NCBI RefSeq assembly: GCF_025370875.1
Contig: NZ_JAMXFD010000001.1
Location: 438,784-490,213 of the forward strand
Direction: 5' to 3'
Length of the DNA stretch: 51,430 nucleotides
DNA from: Laspinema palackyanum D2c
Lineage (GTDB): Bacteria; Cyanobacteriota; Cyanobacteriia; Cyanobacteriales; Laspinemataceae
Shown in pieces: positions 1 through 8,098 of the stretch (positions are counted from its first letter, which is position 1; the number at the start of each line of letters is the position of its first letter). The notes beneath the pieces were generated by a model, which saw nothing but the letters and a program-made list of their open reading frames with translations, ran no database searches and had not been told where the DNA came from. The position numbers and the translations under genes are program-made.

Positions 1-10
1 GTCATCGGGA

Positions 11-120
11 AGAAACGACTAAAGTCGTTACTACAAACAGGGGAAATTCAATTAATTAGTTCGTAGTGACGACTTCACGTCAATCCGGAAGAAACGACTG
101 AAGTCGTTACTACAAACAGG
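11..120. repeat. Three copies of palindromic repeat family A
   Basis: Two direct copies (about 11-39 and 91-119) and one inverted, degenerate copy (about 58-82) of a roughly 25-base unit with core AACGACTGAAGTCGTT followed by ACTACRAAC. The core is self-complementary. The same unit recurs at 7060, 26640, 26683, 37542, 37574, 37718 and 37754. It lies downstream of the minus-strand gene that ends at 168. Confidence 0.85.
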
Positions 121-167
121 GGAGAATTGCTTAAATTTTAGTCATGATTAGGCAGGGAATCACCGGA

Positions 168-1658
168 TTAGTCCCGACGAATCCAGCTTAATAGCCAAGA
201 AAATAGGGCAAAAACAATGGTACCTACGGCAATACTAATCAGGATCACCATGACAAATAATGCCACGGAGGGGGACCGATCGGGGAGATTGAGGGGGGTG
301 AGGGGTTGATCTAAACTGAGGTAAATGGAACTGGCAGCGACAACGGCAGCAGTTCCCACTCCAACCGCGATCGCTTCAAGTTTGGTTTCCAGATGTCGTT
401 CGCGATCGATGCGTTCGATTTCCACAATCCCCCGGATCGTGGCGATCGCGCGATCGACCAGTCCCTTGCCATGCACAAAATAATCTAAATCCGCTTTAAT
501 TCGTTCTTGAAAATAAGGCACTTCTTGGCGCGTAAAATTCTCAACAAAACTTAAATCAATCGGTTTTAAATAAAACACATCTAAATTTTGCTTGCGCTGA
601 ATTTCATCCAGGGATGCATCGTATTTTTTAGCATCAATGGCAATCGTATTCCGATTTCGTTCTAAAACCTGCTGGAGTCGGGAATACTCTAAGGCTAATC
701 CAGGCATAATTTTTAGTTTCTGCTTCAGGCTTTCTAAATATTTATACCCAAGCCTTTTATTCGGCACTAAATTACCTATTTGTTCATTAACATCCGAAAT
801 GATTGCCTCAATTTCCTCATATTTACGATAAGTTTCCTGGTATCCACTTCGAGTGAAATCAAAACAAGTTAATATTTTATTGCGATAATAAAACAACTCA
901 ATTAAATCCCAATAGGCCGATTCAAACTTTCGTTTGAGGGTATCATCTCGAAAAAATAGAACTAAAATATGACGATAATCGGACTGACTTTCTAAGGTCT
1001 CAATATCTCCAAATTCAAAAATAGGACTGCCAAACAACCGACCTTTGTTGCTATAAGAGGGCCGCTTTTTTGGGTCCTCAATCAATTCATCCACACATTG
1101 GCAAGCCAAGTTCTTTAACCCTTCGGGAGAAAACTGTTTTTGTTCATCAGTTAAATCCGCAGTGAGGAGGAGGGTTTGGCCTAAAGAACTTTGAAGAAAA
1201 TCGGGGAGTAACAGATTCGCATCGGTATTAAATTGTCCATAAATTGAAATAGGAACAGCATCGGTTTGGCGCTCATTTTCTTTTTCGGGCCGACGAATAT
1301 TCAAGGCTAAGGCATAACTATCATACACCCGACGCGGACAAGCAATTCCGGTGAAATTGACGGGATATTCATCCACTTGCAGAGTGCCTTTAAAGTCGAT
1401 CAGGCCGTTTTTGTGGAGATTGACGATATACCCAGGTCCTTCTTCTTTGGGGTCGTAAGCCTTGTCTCCTTTCGGTGCATAATAACCCAATAAATCCAAA
1501 GGAGTGTCATACCCATATTTGTTGAGAATTTGCCCGAGTTTTTTCCATAAATTTTCGGCCCCAGGGACGATTTGGGGTTCCGAACGAATGCTGCTTTCAT
1601 GGCGCAAATGAAAGGCAAACAAATGAATATTTGGGGCGTTTACTTTTGGAAGATTCAT
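168..1658 (-). CDS. Unknown protein with C-terminal two-helix membrane hairpin
   Basis: I do not recognise the family. The frame stays open upstream to a TTG at 1697, but I chose the ATG at 1658, which gives 496 residues starting MNLPKVNAPN. The first 350 or so residues are soluble, with a beta-rich N-terminal part and a predicted helical or coiled-coil middle rich in Glu, Lys and Arg. A charged helix then leads into two hydrophobic segments: one of Ala/Val-rich sequence around residues 430-452, and a longer one near the C-terminus (about 463-492) ending in a basic tail. Large soluble domain, long helix, then a terminal TM hairpin is a CorA-like topology. I see no GMN motif, so a magnesium transporter is not supported. 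Palindromic repeats follow the gene. Confidence 0.75.
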   Translation of the reverse strand: MNLPKVNAPNIHLFAFHLRHESSIRSEPQIVPGAENLWKKLGQILNKYGYDTPLDLLGYYAPKGDKAYDPKEEGPGYIVNLHKNGLIDFKGTLQVDEYPVNFTGIACPRRVYDSYALALNIRRPEKENERQTDAVPISIYGQFNTDANLLLPDFLQSSLGQTLLLTADLTDEQKQFSPEGLKNLACQCVDELIEDPKKRPSYSNKGRLFGSPIFEFGDIETLESQSDYRHILVLFFRDDTLKRKFESAYWDLIELFYYRNKILTCFDFTRSGYQETYRKYEEIEAIISDVNEQIGNLVPNKRLGYKYLESLKQKLKIMPGLALEYSRLQQVLERNRNTIAIDAKKYDASLDEIQRKQNLDVFYLKPIDLSFVENFTRQEVPYFQERIKADLDYFVHGKGLVDRAIATIRGIVEIERIDRERHLETKLEAIAVGVGTAAVVAASSIYLSLDQPLTPLNLPDRSPSVALFVMVILISIAVGTIVFALFSWLLSWIRRD

Positions 1659-2213
1659 CACTAATTTTCTATATTTCTTGATTAATGCTGTCGCCAATGA
1701 AAAGTGAAAATTGGGGGATTTACCAGCAGGGAGACTGGTTGTTTTGGTTTAAGTTCCCTCCTTTATATTCCCTTTCTTGAGCGGTTTCAAACCCTCATAT
1801 CTTAGCGGAAGGGTTTATTTCCGGCAATCCGTCGAGAGGGGGAAATTATCATGTTTTGCTGAGGGCTTCTCCCACTTGGCTACGCCTAAACCCAACCCCC
1901 GATCGCCTGACTGCTGAACTTTAATTTAGGTCATGAATTGTCCTGATAATTGTGATAAAATATTAGAGTCTTAAGTCAGAAGGTTTTATCCCTCGCCATA
2001 GGGATGGGAAAACTGCAAACTAAACTTTTGTATAAGATTTTATAAAACAGTAGAGAATCTCCAATCTATGAATAGGTAAACCGATGAATGGATCCTTGAA
2101 TATTTGTGCAGCCCCACGCCAGACCCGATTGCGATCGCTACCTGAATTGATTTTATCATCTTCTTGCCATCAGAGGGCTATTTTTAAACCCCGTTGACTC
2201 CCTTGAGAATCCT
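1659..2213. other. Intergenic region, no gene seen
   Basis: About 550 bases between two minus-strand genes. It must hold the promoter of the gene ending at 168. I see no ORF of convincing composition, no tRNA-like fold and no clear repeat, only scattered AT-rich tracts around 1940-2060. Confidence 0.5.
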
Positions 2214-3749
2214 TCAATATCCCTCAGCTTCAATTTGCCGAACTGCCGTGAGTGCGGAATAACTCACCCCAGCAGTTCCTTCCCCGGGATGGGTGGAATC
2301 TCCCACTAACCACAGATGCGGAATTGGAGTCCGAGTGGCTAGTCCAAAGGGTCCGAACGTTGCCACACGCTGACCCACGCCTCCGACAATCCCGCGATCG
2401 CGTCCGGTAAACCGGGCCCATGTGCGCGGCGTCGCCGATTCCTGATAAACAATCGTCTCTGGATTCAGGGCAAAATACCCTCCCAACCGGGCAATTGCCT
2501 CAGTTTCATACTGTTGCTTTAACTGGGAATAATCCTCACAATTGTCCCAAATTTGCGTATCTGTAAATGAGGAAGCGGTAATCGTTGCCCTACCTTCGGG
2601 CGATCGGCCATCTCCCACCCGACTCACGGACACAAATAAAGAATTATTCTCCCCAATTTCTCCGTCATAATCATACAAAAATTGTAAATGCGGCGGACAA
2701 TTCTCCGGAATCGCTTCCTGTTTCACTCCTAAATAAACCACAAATGCCCCGGATGCTGGAGGTAAATTTTCCACCCGACGCCGATACAACTGCTGAAATA
2801 GATTCTCTGAACCTTGGGGCATCTCCACCAGGTTAACAAGATTTTGCACCGGCACATTGGCCACAATTAAATCCGGTTGTTCGGTCCAAATTTCCCCGGT
2901 TTTTTGATTGAGAATCGTCACCGTGGATGCGCCTGTTTCTGTCACCTGAATCTGTTTGACCGTATGGCGCATGAACAGTTCGCCTCCATGTTTCTCTAAC
3001 CCTTCGACGAGGCGATCGCTCAACACCTGCATACTCCCTTTTAAATGCGATAACCCTTGGGGAGATTGGGACACCCCTAAAGCCGTTGCTGCATACAATA
3101 GCGCCGTTTCCTGGGCATTCACCTGGGAATATAATTTCAGTTGCAAATCCAGAAAGGTTTTCAGCCGCTTGTCTTGTTTTAATCCAAACCATTTCAAGGC
3201 ATCCCCTACCGTCATTAACGTAAAGGGAACCGTCACCATCGTATCGGGACGGAGGGCTTTAATTAACTGCCAAACATCCCAGAAATTCCTCGGAGGTAAC
3301 ACCGGATCTCGGCCTTGAAACTGCCAGGAAGCCTGAAATAAAGTAGCCATTAATTGCCAAAAAGGTTCGCTACCGGGAAACTGGCGCTGCCGTTCCCGTT
3401 GCCATTGTTGCGGGTCCCGCCAAATATTAATTGGGGTGGTTTCTCCAGGCAGAAACACCGCGCAGGCAGGGTCACAATCGGTTGCCTCGGGGAGATTGAT
3501 TCCTAATTCTGAAAAAATCCGGTGATGAATCCCCCCCGGTTCTAATCCAGCGACTTGTGTTGCCCCCACATCAAAGGTAAATCCCTGTCGTCGGAAGGTC
3601 GAAGCGCATCCCCCTGGAACGATCGCCAGGTCGAAAACCCGCACTGCATAGCCTCTTTTGGCTAACAATGCCCCGGCAGTTAACCCGCCAATTCCTGCCC
3701 CAATCACAATAACGCGCGGTTGGTTTTTACCCTGATGATGGCTTGACAT
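2214..3749 (-). CDS. crtD: Carotenoid C-3',4'-desaturase CrtD (FAD amine-oxidase fold)
   Basis: The 511-residue protein begins with a Rossmann FAD-binding motif (GAGIGG at residues 17-22, followed by an acidic residue about 20 further on). It belongs to the phytoene desaturase / carotene isomerase superfamily. The stretch GGCASTFRRQGFTFDVGATQ and the motif AGLEPGGIHHRIF match my recollection of cyanobacterial CrtD proteins, which desaturate the 3',4' position during myxoxanthophyll (myxol glycoside) synthesis at membranes. The C-terminal flavin motif GDSTHPGEGTAGVSYS lies near residues 484-499. Length fits the family. It is monocistronic in this view. The alternative, a CrtISO (CrtH)-type carotene isomerase, is less likely given the conserved N-terminal block. 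Confidence 0.83.
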   Translation of the reverse strand: MSSHHQGKNQPRVIVIGAGIGGLTAGALLAKRGYAVRVFDLAIVPGGCASTFRRQGFTFDVGATQVAGLEPGGIHHRIFSELGINLPEATDCDPACAVFLPGETTPINIWRDPQQWQRERQRQFPGSEPFWQLMATLFQASWQFQGRDPVLPPRNFWDVWQLIKALRPDTMVTVPFTLMTVGDALKWFGLKQDKRLKTFLDLQLKLYSQVNAQETALLYAATALGVSQSPQGLSHLKGSMQVLSDRLVEGLEKHGGELFMRHTVKQIQVTETGASTVTILNQKTGEIWTEQPDLIVANVPVQNLVNLVEMPQGSENLFQQLYRRRVENLPPASGAFVVYLGVKQEAIPENCPPHLQFLYDYDGEIGENNSLFVSVSRVGDGRSPEGRATITASSFTDTQIWDNCEDYSQLKQQYETEAIARLGGYFALNPETIVYQESATPRTWARFTGRDRGIVGGVGQRVATFGPFGLATRTPIPHLWLVGDSTHPGEGTAGVSYSALTAVRQIEAEGY

Positions 3750-4054
3750 TCGAGATCAGCTTTACATTTTTTAATATTTTTTTAATTGTAAAGGATTTTT
3801 CACAATTTGGGAACGGTGGGCGAGGGGCAAAAATCGACGAACTAAAAGATTCAGGGTCTGATGCCGACTGTCTCCTCCATCTGAGATTGGAGAATTTTAA
3901 CCCGAATTTAACCAGGGTTATTCTGTAATTTTAACAAAAATAGGGCAACGGTTAAGGGGCTCTCATGAGGGCGAATGGCTGTCACTCCTGAGTGTTAGAT
4001 AGAGTTGGCATAGTAGATGATTCCCTGATAGGGTGAAGGCGATCGCCTTGTGAA
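3750..4054. other. Intergenic region with a HIP1-centred palindrome
   Basis: A 305-base gap containing the upstream region of crtD. A perfect 14-base palindrome centred on GCGATCGC (4037-4050) lies just past the stop of the STAS gene and could fold as a short terminator hairpin. No gene seen. Confidence 0.4.
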
Positions 4055-4381
4055 TTAGACTTGGATGGTTGTGCCGACTCGAAGCATTTCATCCTCGGAC
4101 CCGGACTCTACAATATCGAGTTCACAGGCGAGGTCACTGATTTCCAAAATGTATTGAACGGAAGTATTTAAGTTGCACAAACTTAAGCGTTTGCCAGTTT
4201 TGCGAACTAGGCGATCGACCGCCAATAAGGTGCTAACCCCACAATGACCTAATGACTTGACCCCGGCCAAATCAATGAAATAATGGTTATAGTTTTCCGC
4301 CACTAAAGCTACAATTTTTTGCTGAAGCATCGCGGAGACTTTTACATCTAAATTGCCCTGGGGTTTAACAATGACGTTCAT
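4055..4381 (-). CDS. STAS-domain protein (anti-sigma factor antagonist-like)
   Basis: A 108-residue single STAS domain (MNVIVKPQGNLDVKVSAMLQ start, typical alternating beta-alpha pattern). STAS proteins act in partner-switching regulation with anti-sigma kinases. In canonical antagonists the loop reads like DSSG and its serine is phosphorylated; here the matching loop reads LGHCG, so that serine is absent. The start is set by a strong GGAGG ribosome site eight bases ahead of the ATG. No anti-sigma kinase or phosphatase is adjacent, so its partner is elsewhere. It could be a structural or lipid-linked STAS rather than a phospho-switch. Confidence 0.8.
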   Translation of the reverse strand: MNVIVKPQGNLDVKVSAMLQQKIVALVAENYNHYFIDLAGVKSLGHCGVSTLLAVDRLVRKTGKRLSLCNLNTSVQYILEISDLACELDIVESGSEDEMLRVGTTIQV

Positions 4382-4511
4382 GCTGGTTTTCCTCCAAAAC
4401 AGTCCATTGAATGGTTACCCTGATTCGCGATTCATCTGATGCCCCTGATAAAATAGGCCAACGGGTGTTGGTTTTTACGGGATGAGGGAAAAATCCTATC
4501 CGTTCCTATTA

Positions 4512-4575
4512 TATGGGGATGGGGGGGATGCAGGGGAAATTGGGGGATGGGGGAGATGGGGGAGAATTGGGGAAT
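4512..4575 (+). repeat. G-rich minisatellite-like tract (GGGGGAGATGG type)
   Basis: Seven or more runs of four to seven G separated by two to six bases, mostly AT, AGAT or AATT. Related tracts sit at about 37498-37540 and, inverted, at 37784-37812. The run spacing would allow an intramolecular G-quadruplex on the plus strand. It lies between the divergent STAS and M16 peptidase genes. Confidence 0.75.
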
Positions 4576-4751
4576 ATAACGGGTTAACAATTCAGTATAT
4601 TTGGAGATGCAATAGATCAAAAGGCTAGATATTTGGGGCGATCGCCTAGGGGTGAAGTAGCTTAATCAAGGAGAAATCTGTGATTGTCCCCTCCCCATTG
4701 CGTGAAGAATGATTAAGATAGAAGAAGAAATCTCAAATAAACGAGTATCTA

Positions 4752-6092
4752 ATGACTTCAACGCTTGTTAAGTTTTCCTCTCTCCCTCGTCTGAACTGCC
4801 CCAAAATCCATCGACTCCCCAATGGATTAACGATTATCGCAGAACAGATGCCAGTGGAGGCGGTGAACCTGAGCATTTGGGCAAATGTTGGTTCGGCGGT
4901 GGAATCCGATGAGATCAACGGGATGGCCCACTTTTTGGAGCACATGGTTTTTAAAGGAACCCAGCGCCTCGAAAGCGGGGAGTTTGAACGCCGCATTGAG
5001 GAACGAGGTGCGGTGACAAATGCTGCTACAAGTCAGGATTATACGCACTACTATATTACCACAGCCCCCCAGGATTTTGCTGAACTCGCTCCTTTACAAA
5101 TTGATGTGGTACTCAATCCGAGTATTCCTGATGATGGGTTTGAACGGGAAAGACTGGTGGTGTTAGAAGAAATTCGGCGATCGGAGGATAATCCCCGGCG
5201 TCGGATTTATTCTCGGGCAATGGAAACTGCCTTTGAACGATTGCCTTACCGTCGCCCGGTTTTGGGTCCGACGGAGACGATCGCCGGACTGAAGGCACAG
5301 CAGATGCGGGATTTCCACGGAACTTGGTATCAACCGCGATCGCTCACTGCCGTTGCCGTGGGCAATTTACCCGTGGAACAATTAATCGAGATTGTGGCAG
5401 AGGGGTTTGAAAAAAACGGACGACCCGCCTTCTCTCTCAATCCAAACTGGCAACTCGCCACCGATGACGAACAACTCATCCCCGAACCGAATCAAGTCAT
5501 TGGCGCAACCGGAGAACCCGCATTTCAGAACATCGTCCGTCGGGAATTCATCGATGAAAAACTGCAACAGGCTAGACTGGTGATGATGTGGCGTGTTCCG
5601 GGATTAACGGAATTAAATAAGACTTACGCCTTGGATGCCGTCGCCTCGATTTTGGGACGGGGACGGATGGGACGATTAGTCCAGGATTTGCGAGAAGAGA
5701 AAGGGTTAGTTTCGGGCATTTCCGTCAGTAATAGTTCCTTTCATCATCAGGGGATTTTCACGATTTCCGCTCACTTGCCCTCAGAAAATCTGGAGAAAGT
5801 AGAAGCGGCAATCCAGGAACATCTTCGCAGATTCCATCGAGAGGTGGTGCGTCAATCGGAAATCGATCGCATTGTCACTCAGGTAGTGAATCGGTTTATC
5901 TTTAGTAACGAGACCCCTAGCGATCGGGCCAACCTCTATGGATATTACCACTCCATGATCGGAGATTTAGAACCGGCATTCAATTATCCCACGCACTTAC
6001 AGTCTCTCACTCCCGAAGACATTCAGCAAGCAGCATTAGATTATCTGCCTGCGGATGCTTATGGGGTGGTGACGATTAAACCGGCTGTATAA
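4752..6092 (+). CDS. M16-family zinc peptidase
   Basis: A 446-residue pitrilysin/mitochondrial-processing-peptidase-like protein. The inverted zinc motif HxxEH is HFLEH at residues 60-64, and the third zinc ligand is probably Glu140 (or Glu139) in the LEEI stretch about 76 residues later, the usual spacing. The second half is the homologous inactive-type domain, with the GLVSGISV region near residues 317-324. Length fits one active subunit. Cyanobacteria usually have a pair of such genes in tandem, but here only one is present and a terminator follows, so any partner is elsewhere. There is no obvious signal peptide, so it is probably cytoplasmic. ATG at 4752 is the first in frame. Confidence 0.92.
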   Translation: MTSTLVKFSSLPRLNCPKIHRLPNGLTIIAEQMPVEAVNLSIWANVGSAVESDEINGMAHFLEHMVFKGTQRLESGEFERRIEERGAVTNAATSQDYTHYYITTAPQDFAELAPLQIDVVLNPSIPDDGFERERLVVLEEIRRSEDNPRRRIYSRAMETAFERLPYRRPVLGPTETIAGLKAQQMRDFHGTWYQPRSLTAVAVGNLPVEQLIEIVAEGFEKNGRPAFSLNPNWQLATDDEQLIPEPNQVIGATGEPAFQNIVRREFIDEKLQQARLVMMWRVPGLTELNKTYALDAVASILGRGRMGRLVQDLREEKGLVSGISVSNSSFHHQGIFTISAHLPSENLEKVEAAIQEHLRRFHREVVRQSEIDRIVTQVVNRFIFSNETPSDRANLYGYYHSMIGDLEPAFNYPTHLQSLTPEDIQQAALDYLPADAYGVVTIKPAV

Positions 6093-6114
6093 GAAATACC
6101 GCCTAAAGGTTAGG

Positions 6115-6138
6115 AAGACGCGAATTATCGCGTCTTTT
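6115..6138 (+). terminator. Intrinsic terminator of the M16 peptidase gene
   Basis: A nine-base perfect stem (AAGACGCGA / TCGCGTCTT) with a four-base loop runs into a T tract, 23 bases after the stop codon. Confidence 0.85.
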
Positions 6139-6284
6139 GTATTTTATGGAGATTTGCGATCGCCGGACCCTTTGACAAACCCGATGGGATATAATTGGGG
6201 GTGGTGCAACCCTAGAGAACCCTAGAGGGCGATCGCACCCTTGCTCCTTTCCTCGGCTATATCCCCCTACCCCGGAAATTGAAT

Positions 6285-7067
6285 ATGGATGCATCAAATT
6301 TAGCCCTCAAACAATTATGCAGACATTTGGCCGGTTATCAATGCGAATTGTCCGAAATCAATAACTCCTTACTGATTGGGTCAATCCAGAATGGATTACT
6401 TGAACTAGATTATTATGTCGATGTTGAGGATGAATTCTATGAAGAAATCCTCGAACTCCTCGCCTTTTCCGACTTTGCCCCCTTTCTAGGAGTCCTGCGC
6501 CTATCTGCCCCAGATAAAGGCATCAACGGAACGCGATCGTGGAAATTAGAACCCTTAACCCAAGGAGAAGGAACCTATCAAAATCTGAGACTTTTAGACA
6601 TCCAAGGCACCCAACCTCAACACCTCAATCGCACCATTCTAGGCAACTTTGACGAAGATGACATCGCCGCCCGACTCCTGGATAAAATGCCCAATTTAGA
6701 ACAACTCTCCATTCCCTCCGCCCCCAGTCCCGCCTTTTTTGATCGACCCCCCCACCCGTTAAAACATCTCACCCTCCAAACTGGCTACGATACGCAAAAT
6801 TTTATTTTAAACTTAGCCCAATCCACTTGCTTTAATCAACTAAAAACCCTAGATTTCACCGACTATTCCGAAACCTCTATCCCAGACTACCAACACCACA
6901 AAACCCCAATCTCCCATTATTTACAACTCTTTAATTCTAACGCACTCCCCCATTTAGAAAGCCTAACCATCAGACATTCCATTATAAACGAAAAAGATAC
7001 AAAAGAATTAAAGAAAACCCAATTGGGAACCCAACTAGACCTCCTAAAACTCCTCCCCTGTTCGTAG
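6285..7067 (+). CDS. STM4015-like leucine-rich-repeat-type protein, end set by a repeat
   Basis: A 260-residue protein starting at ATG 6285 (a TTG two codons earlier is less likely). It has irregular leucine-rich motifs of the form NLRLLDIQG, NLEQLSIPS, LKHLTLQT, LKTLDFTD and LESLTIRH, spaced about 30-40 residues, which suggest a solenoid as in STM4015-family proteins. I infer no enzymatic activity. The stop codon TAG (7065-7067) lies inside a copy of palindromic repeat A, and the last residues (CS) are encoded by the repeat. The natural C-terminus may therefore have been replaced when the repeat arrived. No operon partner is visible. Confidence 0.65.
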   Translation: MDASNLALKQLCRHLAGYQCELSEINNSLLIGSIQNGLLELDYYVDVEDEFYEEILELLAFSDFAPFLGVLRLSAPDKGINGTRSWKLEPLTQGEGTYQNLRLLDIQGTQPQHLNRTILGNFDEDDIAARLLDKMPNLEQLSIPSAPSPAFFDRPPHPLKHLTLQTGYDTQNFILNLAQSTCFNQLKTLDFTDYSETSIPDYQHHKTPISHYLQLFNSNALPHLESLTIRHSIINEKDTKELKKTQLGTQLDLLKLLPCS

Positions 7068-7086
7068 TAACGACTTCAGTCGTTAT
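7060..7086. repeat. Palindromic repeat A copy overlapping a stop codon
   Basis: The unit GTTCGTAGTAACGACTTCAG plus TCGTT begins inside the coding sequence of the preceding gene. Degenerate partial copies of the core (ACAACTTCAATCGTT-like) follow near 7104-7120 and 7141-7150. Confidence 0.85.
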
Positions 7087-7378
7087 CTTTCATAAGCTCA
7101 AAACAACAACTTCAATCGTTATTTTTCATAAATTCAAAGCAACAACTTCCACCAATAATTGCATCGCTCATGTTAAAATGTTGCTGTAATTTTCTATGAA
7201 AAATACGGGCAAAATATGCTATACAAGCCCGCTCAAATTATCAAAACAGTCAAGGGCGGCTGTTTATAAAAACCCATCTGACCTCTCTAATTTTAACCCC
7301 AGATTTCCAGCCAGATGATGGAACCCACCTCCTCACATTAAATATCCGAGGTTAATAACCTGTAATATTCAAAATTTA

Positions 7379-7407
7379 TTGACAAAACTTACTTTCTATG
7401 ATAATAG
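7379..7407 (+). promoter_or_regulatory. Candidate sigma-70 promoter of gcvH
   Basis: A perfect -35 box TTGACA (7379-7384) and a TAATAG -10-like box (7402-7407) with 17 bases between them, about 145 bases ahead of the gcvH start. I looked for a glycine riboswitch in the leader and did not see one. Confidence 0.45.
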
Positions 7408-7551
7408 AAATTTACCCTGCAAAAGGAAAATCACAGCCCACTTCCCCCGGAAAAAGGAGAGATTTGCAGAATTCGACAATTATGATTGCCTTGTCGAGGC
7501 GTCCTTTCTATGATGAGGGAAATCCCGTGCAGTTAGTGTGAGGAAATAATC

Positions 7552-7941
7552 GTGAACCTGGAATATCCTGAAGATCTCAAATACCTTGATAGCCATGAGT
7601 ATGTCCGCCTAGATGGGGAAATTGCTACCATAGGGATCAGTGCCTTTGCCCTGGATCAACTGGGGGACATCGTGTTTGTGGAACTGCCCGATATTAGTGA
7701 AGCCCTGGAAAAAGGCTCGACTTTTGGTACGATTGAGTCAGTTAAGGCAGTAGAAGACCTCTATGCCCCTATATCCGGAACGATTGTAGAACGGAATAAT
7801 GAAGTGATTGAAGCCCCAGAACTGATTGGAGACGACCCTTACGGTGAAGGTTGGTTGCTGAAGGTGCGTGTTAATGACCCGGATGAACTTGAGGAAGCGA
7901 TGTCCGCGAATGAATATCGCGCCCAAGTTGAAGGAGAATAG
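7552..7941 (+). CDS. gcvH: Glycine cleavage system H protein
   Basis: A 129-residue lipoyl carrier protein. It shuttles the aminomethyl group between the P, T and L proteins of the glycine cleavage complex, which is needed for photorespiratory glycine breakdown. The lipoylated lysine is Lys65 in the conserved [10 protein letters not shown] block, and the sequence is full length. The start is GTG at 7552, supported by AGGAA about seven bases upstream; the next ATG would remove the fold. gcvP follows 157 bases downstream in the same direction, with a hairpin between them. gcvT is not in this pair. Confidence 0.96.
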   Translation: MNLEYPEDLKYLDSHEYVRLDGEIATIGISAFALDQLGDIVFVELPDISEALEKGSTFGTIESVKAVEDLYAPISGTIVERNNEVIEAPELIGDDPYGEGWLLKVRVNDPDELEEAMSANEYRAQVEGE

Positions 7942-8040
7942 CTTTGGGTTTGCACCACTGCTGTCTGAATTGCTAATATCAGCCCCCCATCCGGAACCGA
8001 TATAAGAAATTTTCAGAATCATGATGCTTCCGGTGATGTT

Positions 8041-8066
8041 GTAGGGGCGCACCACGGTGCGCCCTC
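8041..8066. repeat. Short GC-rich hairpin between gcvH and gcvP
   Basis: GGGCGCAC / GTGCGCCC arms around a few bases form a stable hairpin. A related hairpin (GTAGGGGCGCAC...GTGCGCCCCTA) follows petF at 23394, so this is a dispersed element rather than a private one. It may lower gcvP transcription relative to gcvH. Confidence 0.6.
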
Positions 8067-8098
8067 CCTGTTAACCCCTCTCCCCAATTCCCCAACTC

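Noticed and set aside
7086-7551. Possible glycine riboswitch upstream of gcvH
   Set aside because: No tandem aptamer-like conserved blocks were visible, only an ordinary promoter-like pair of boxes.
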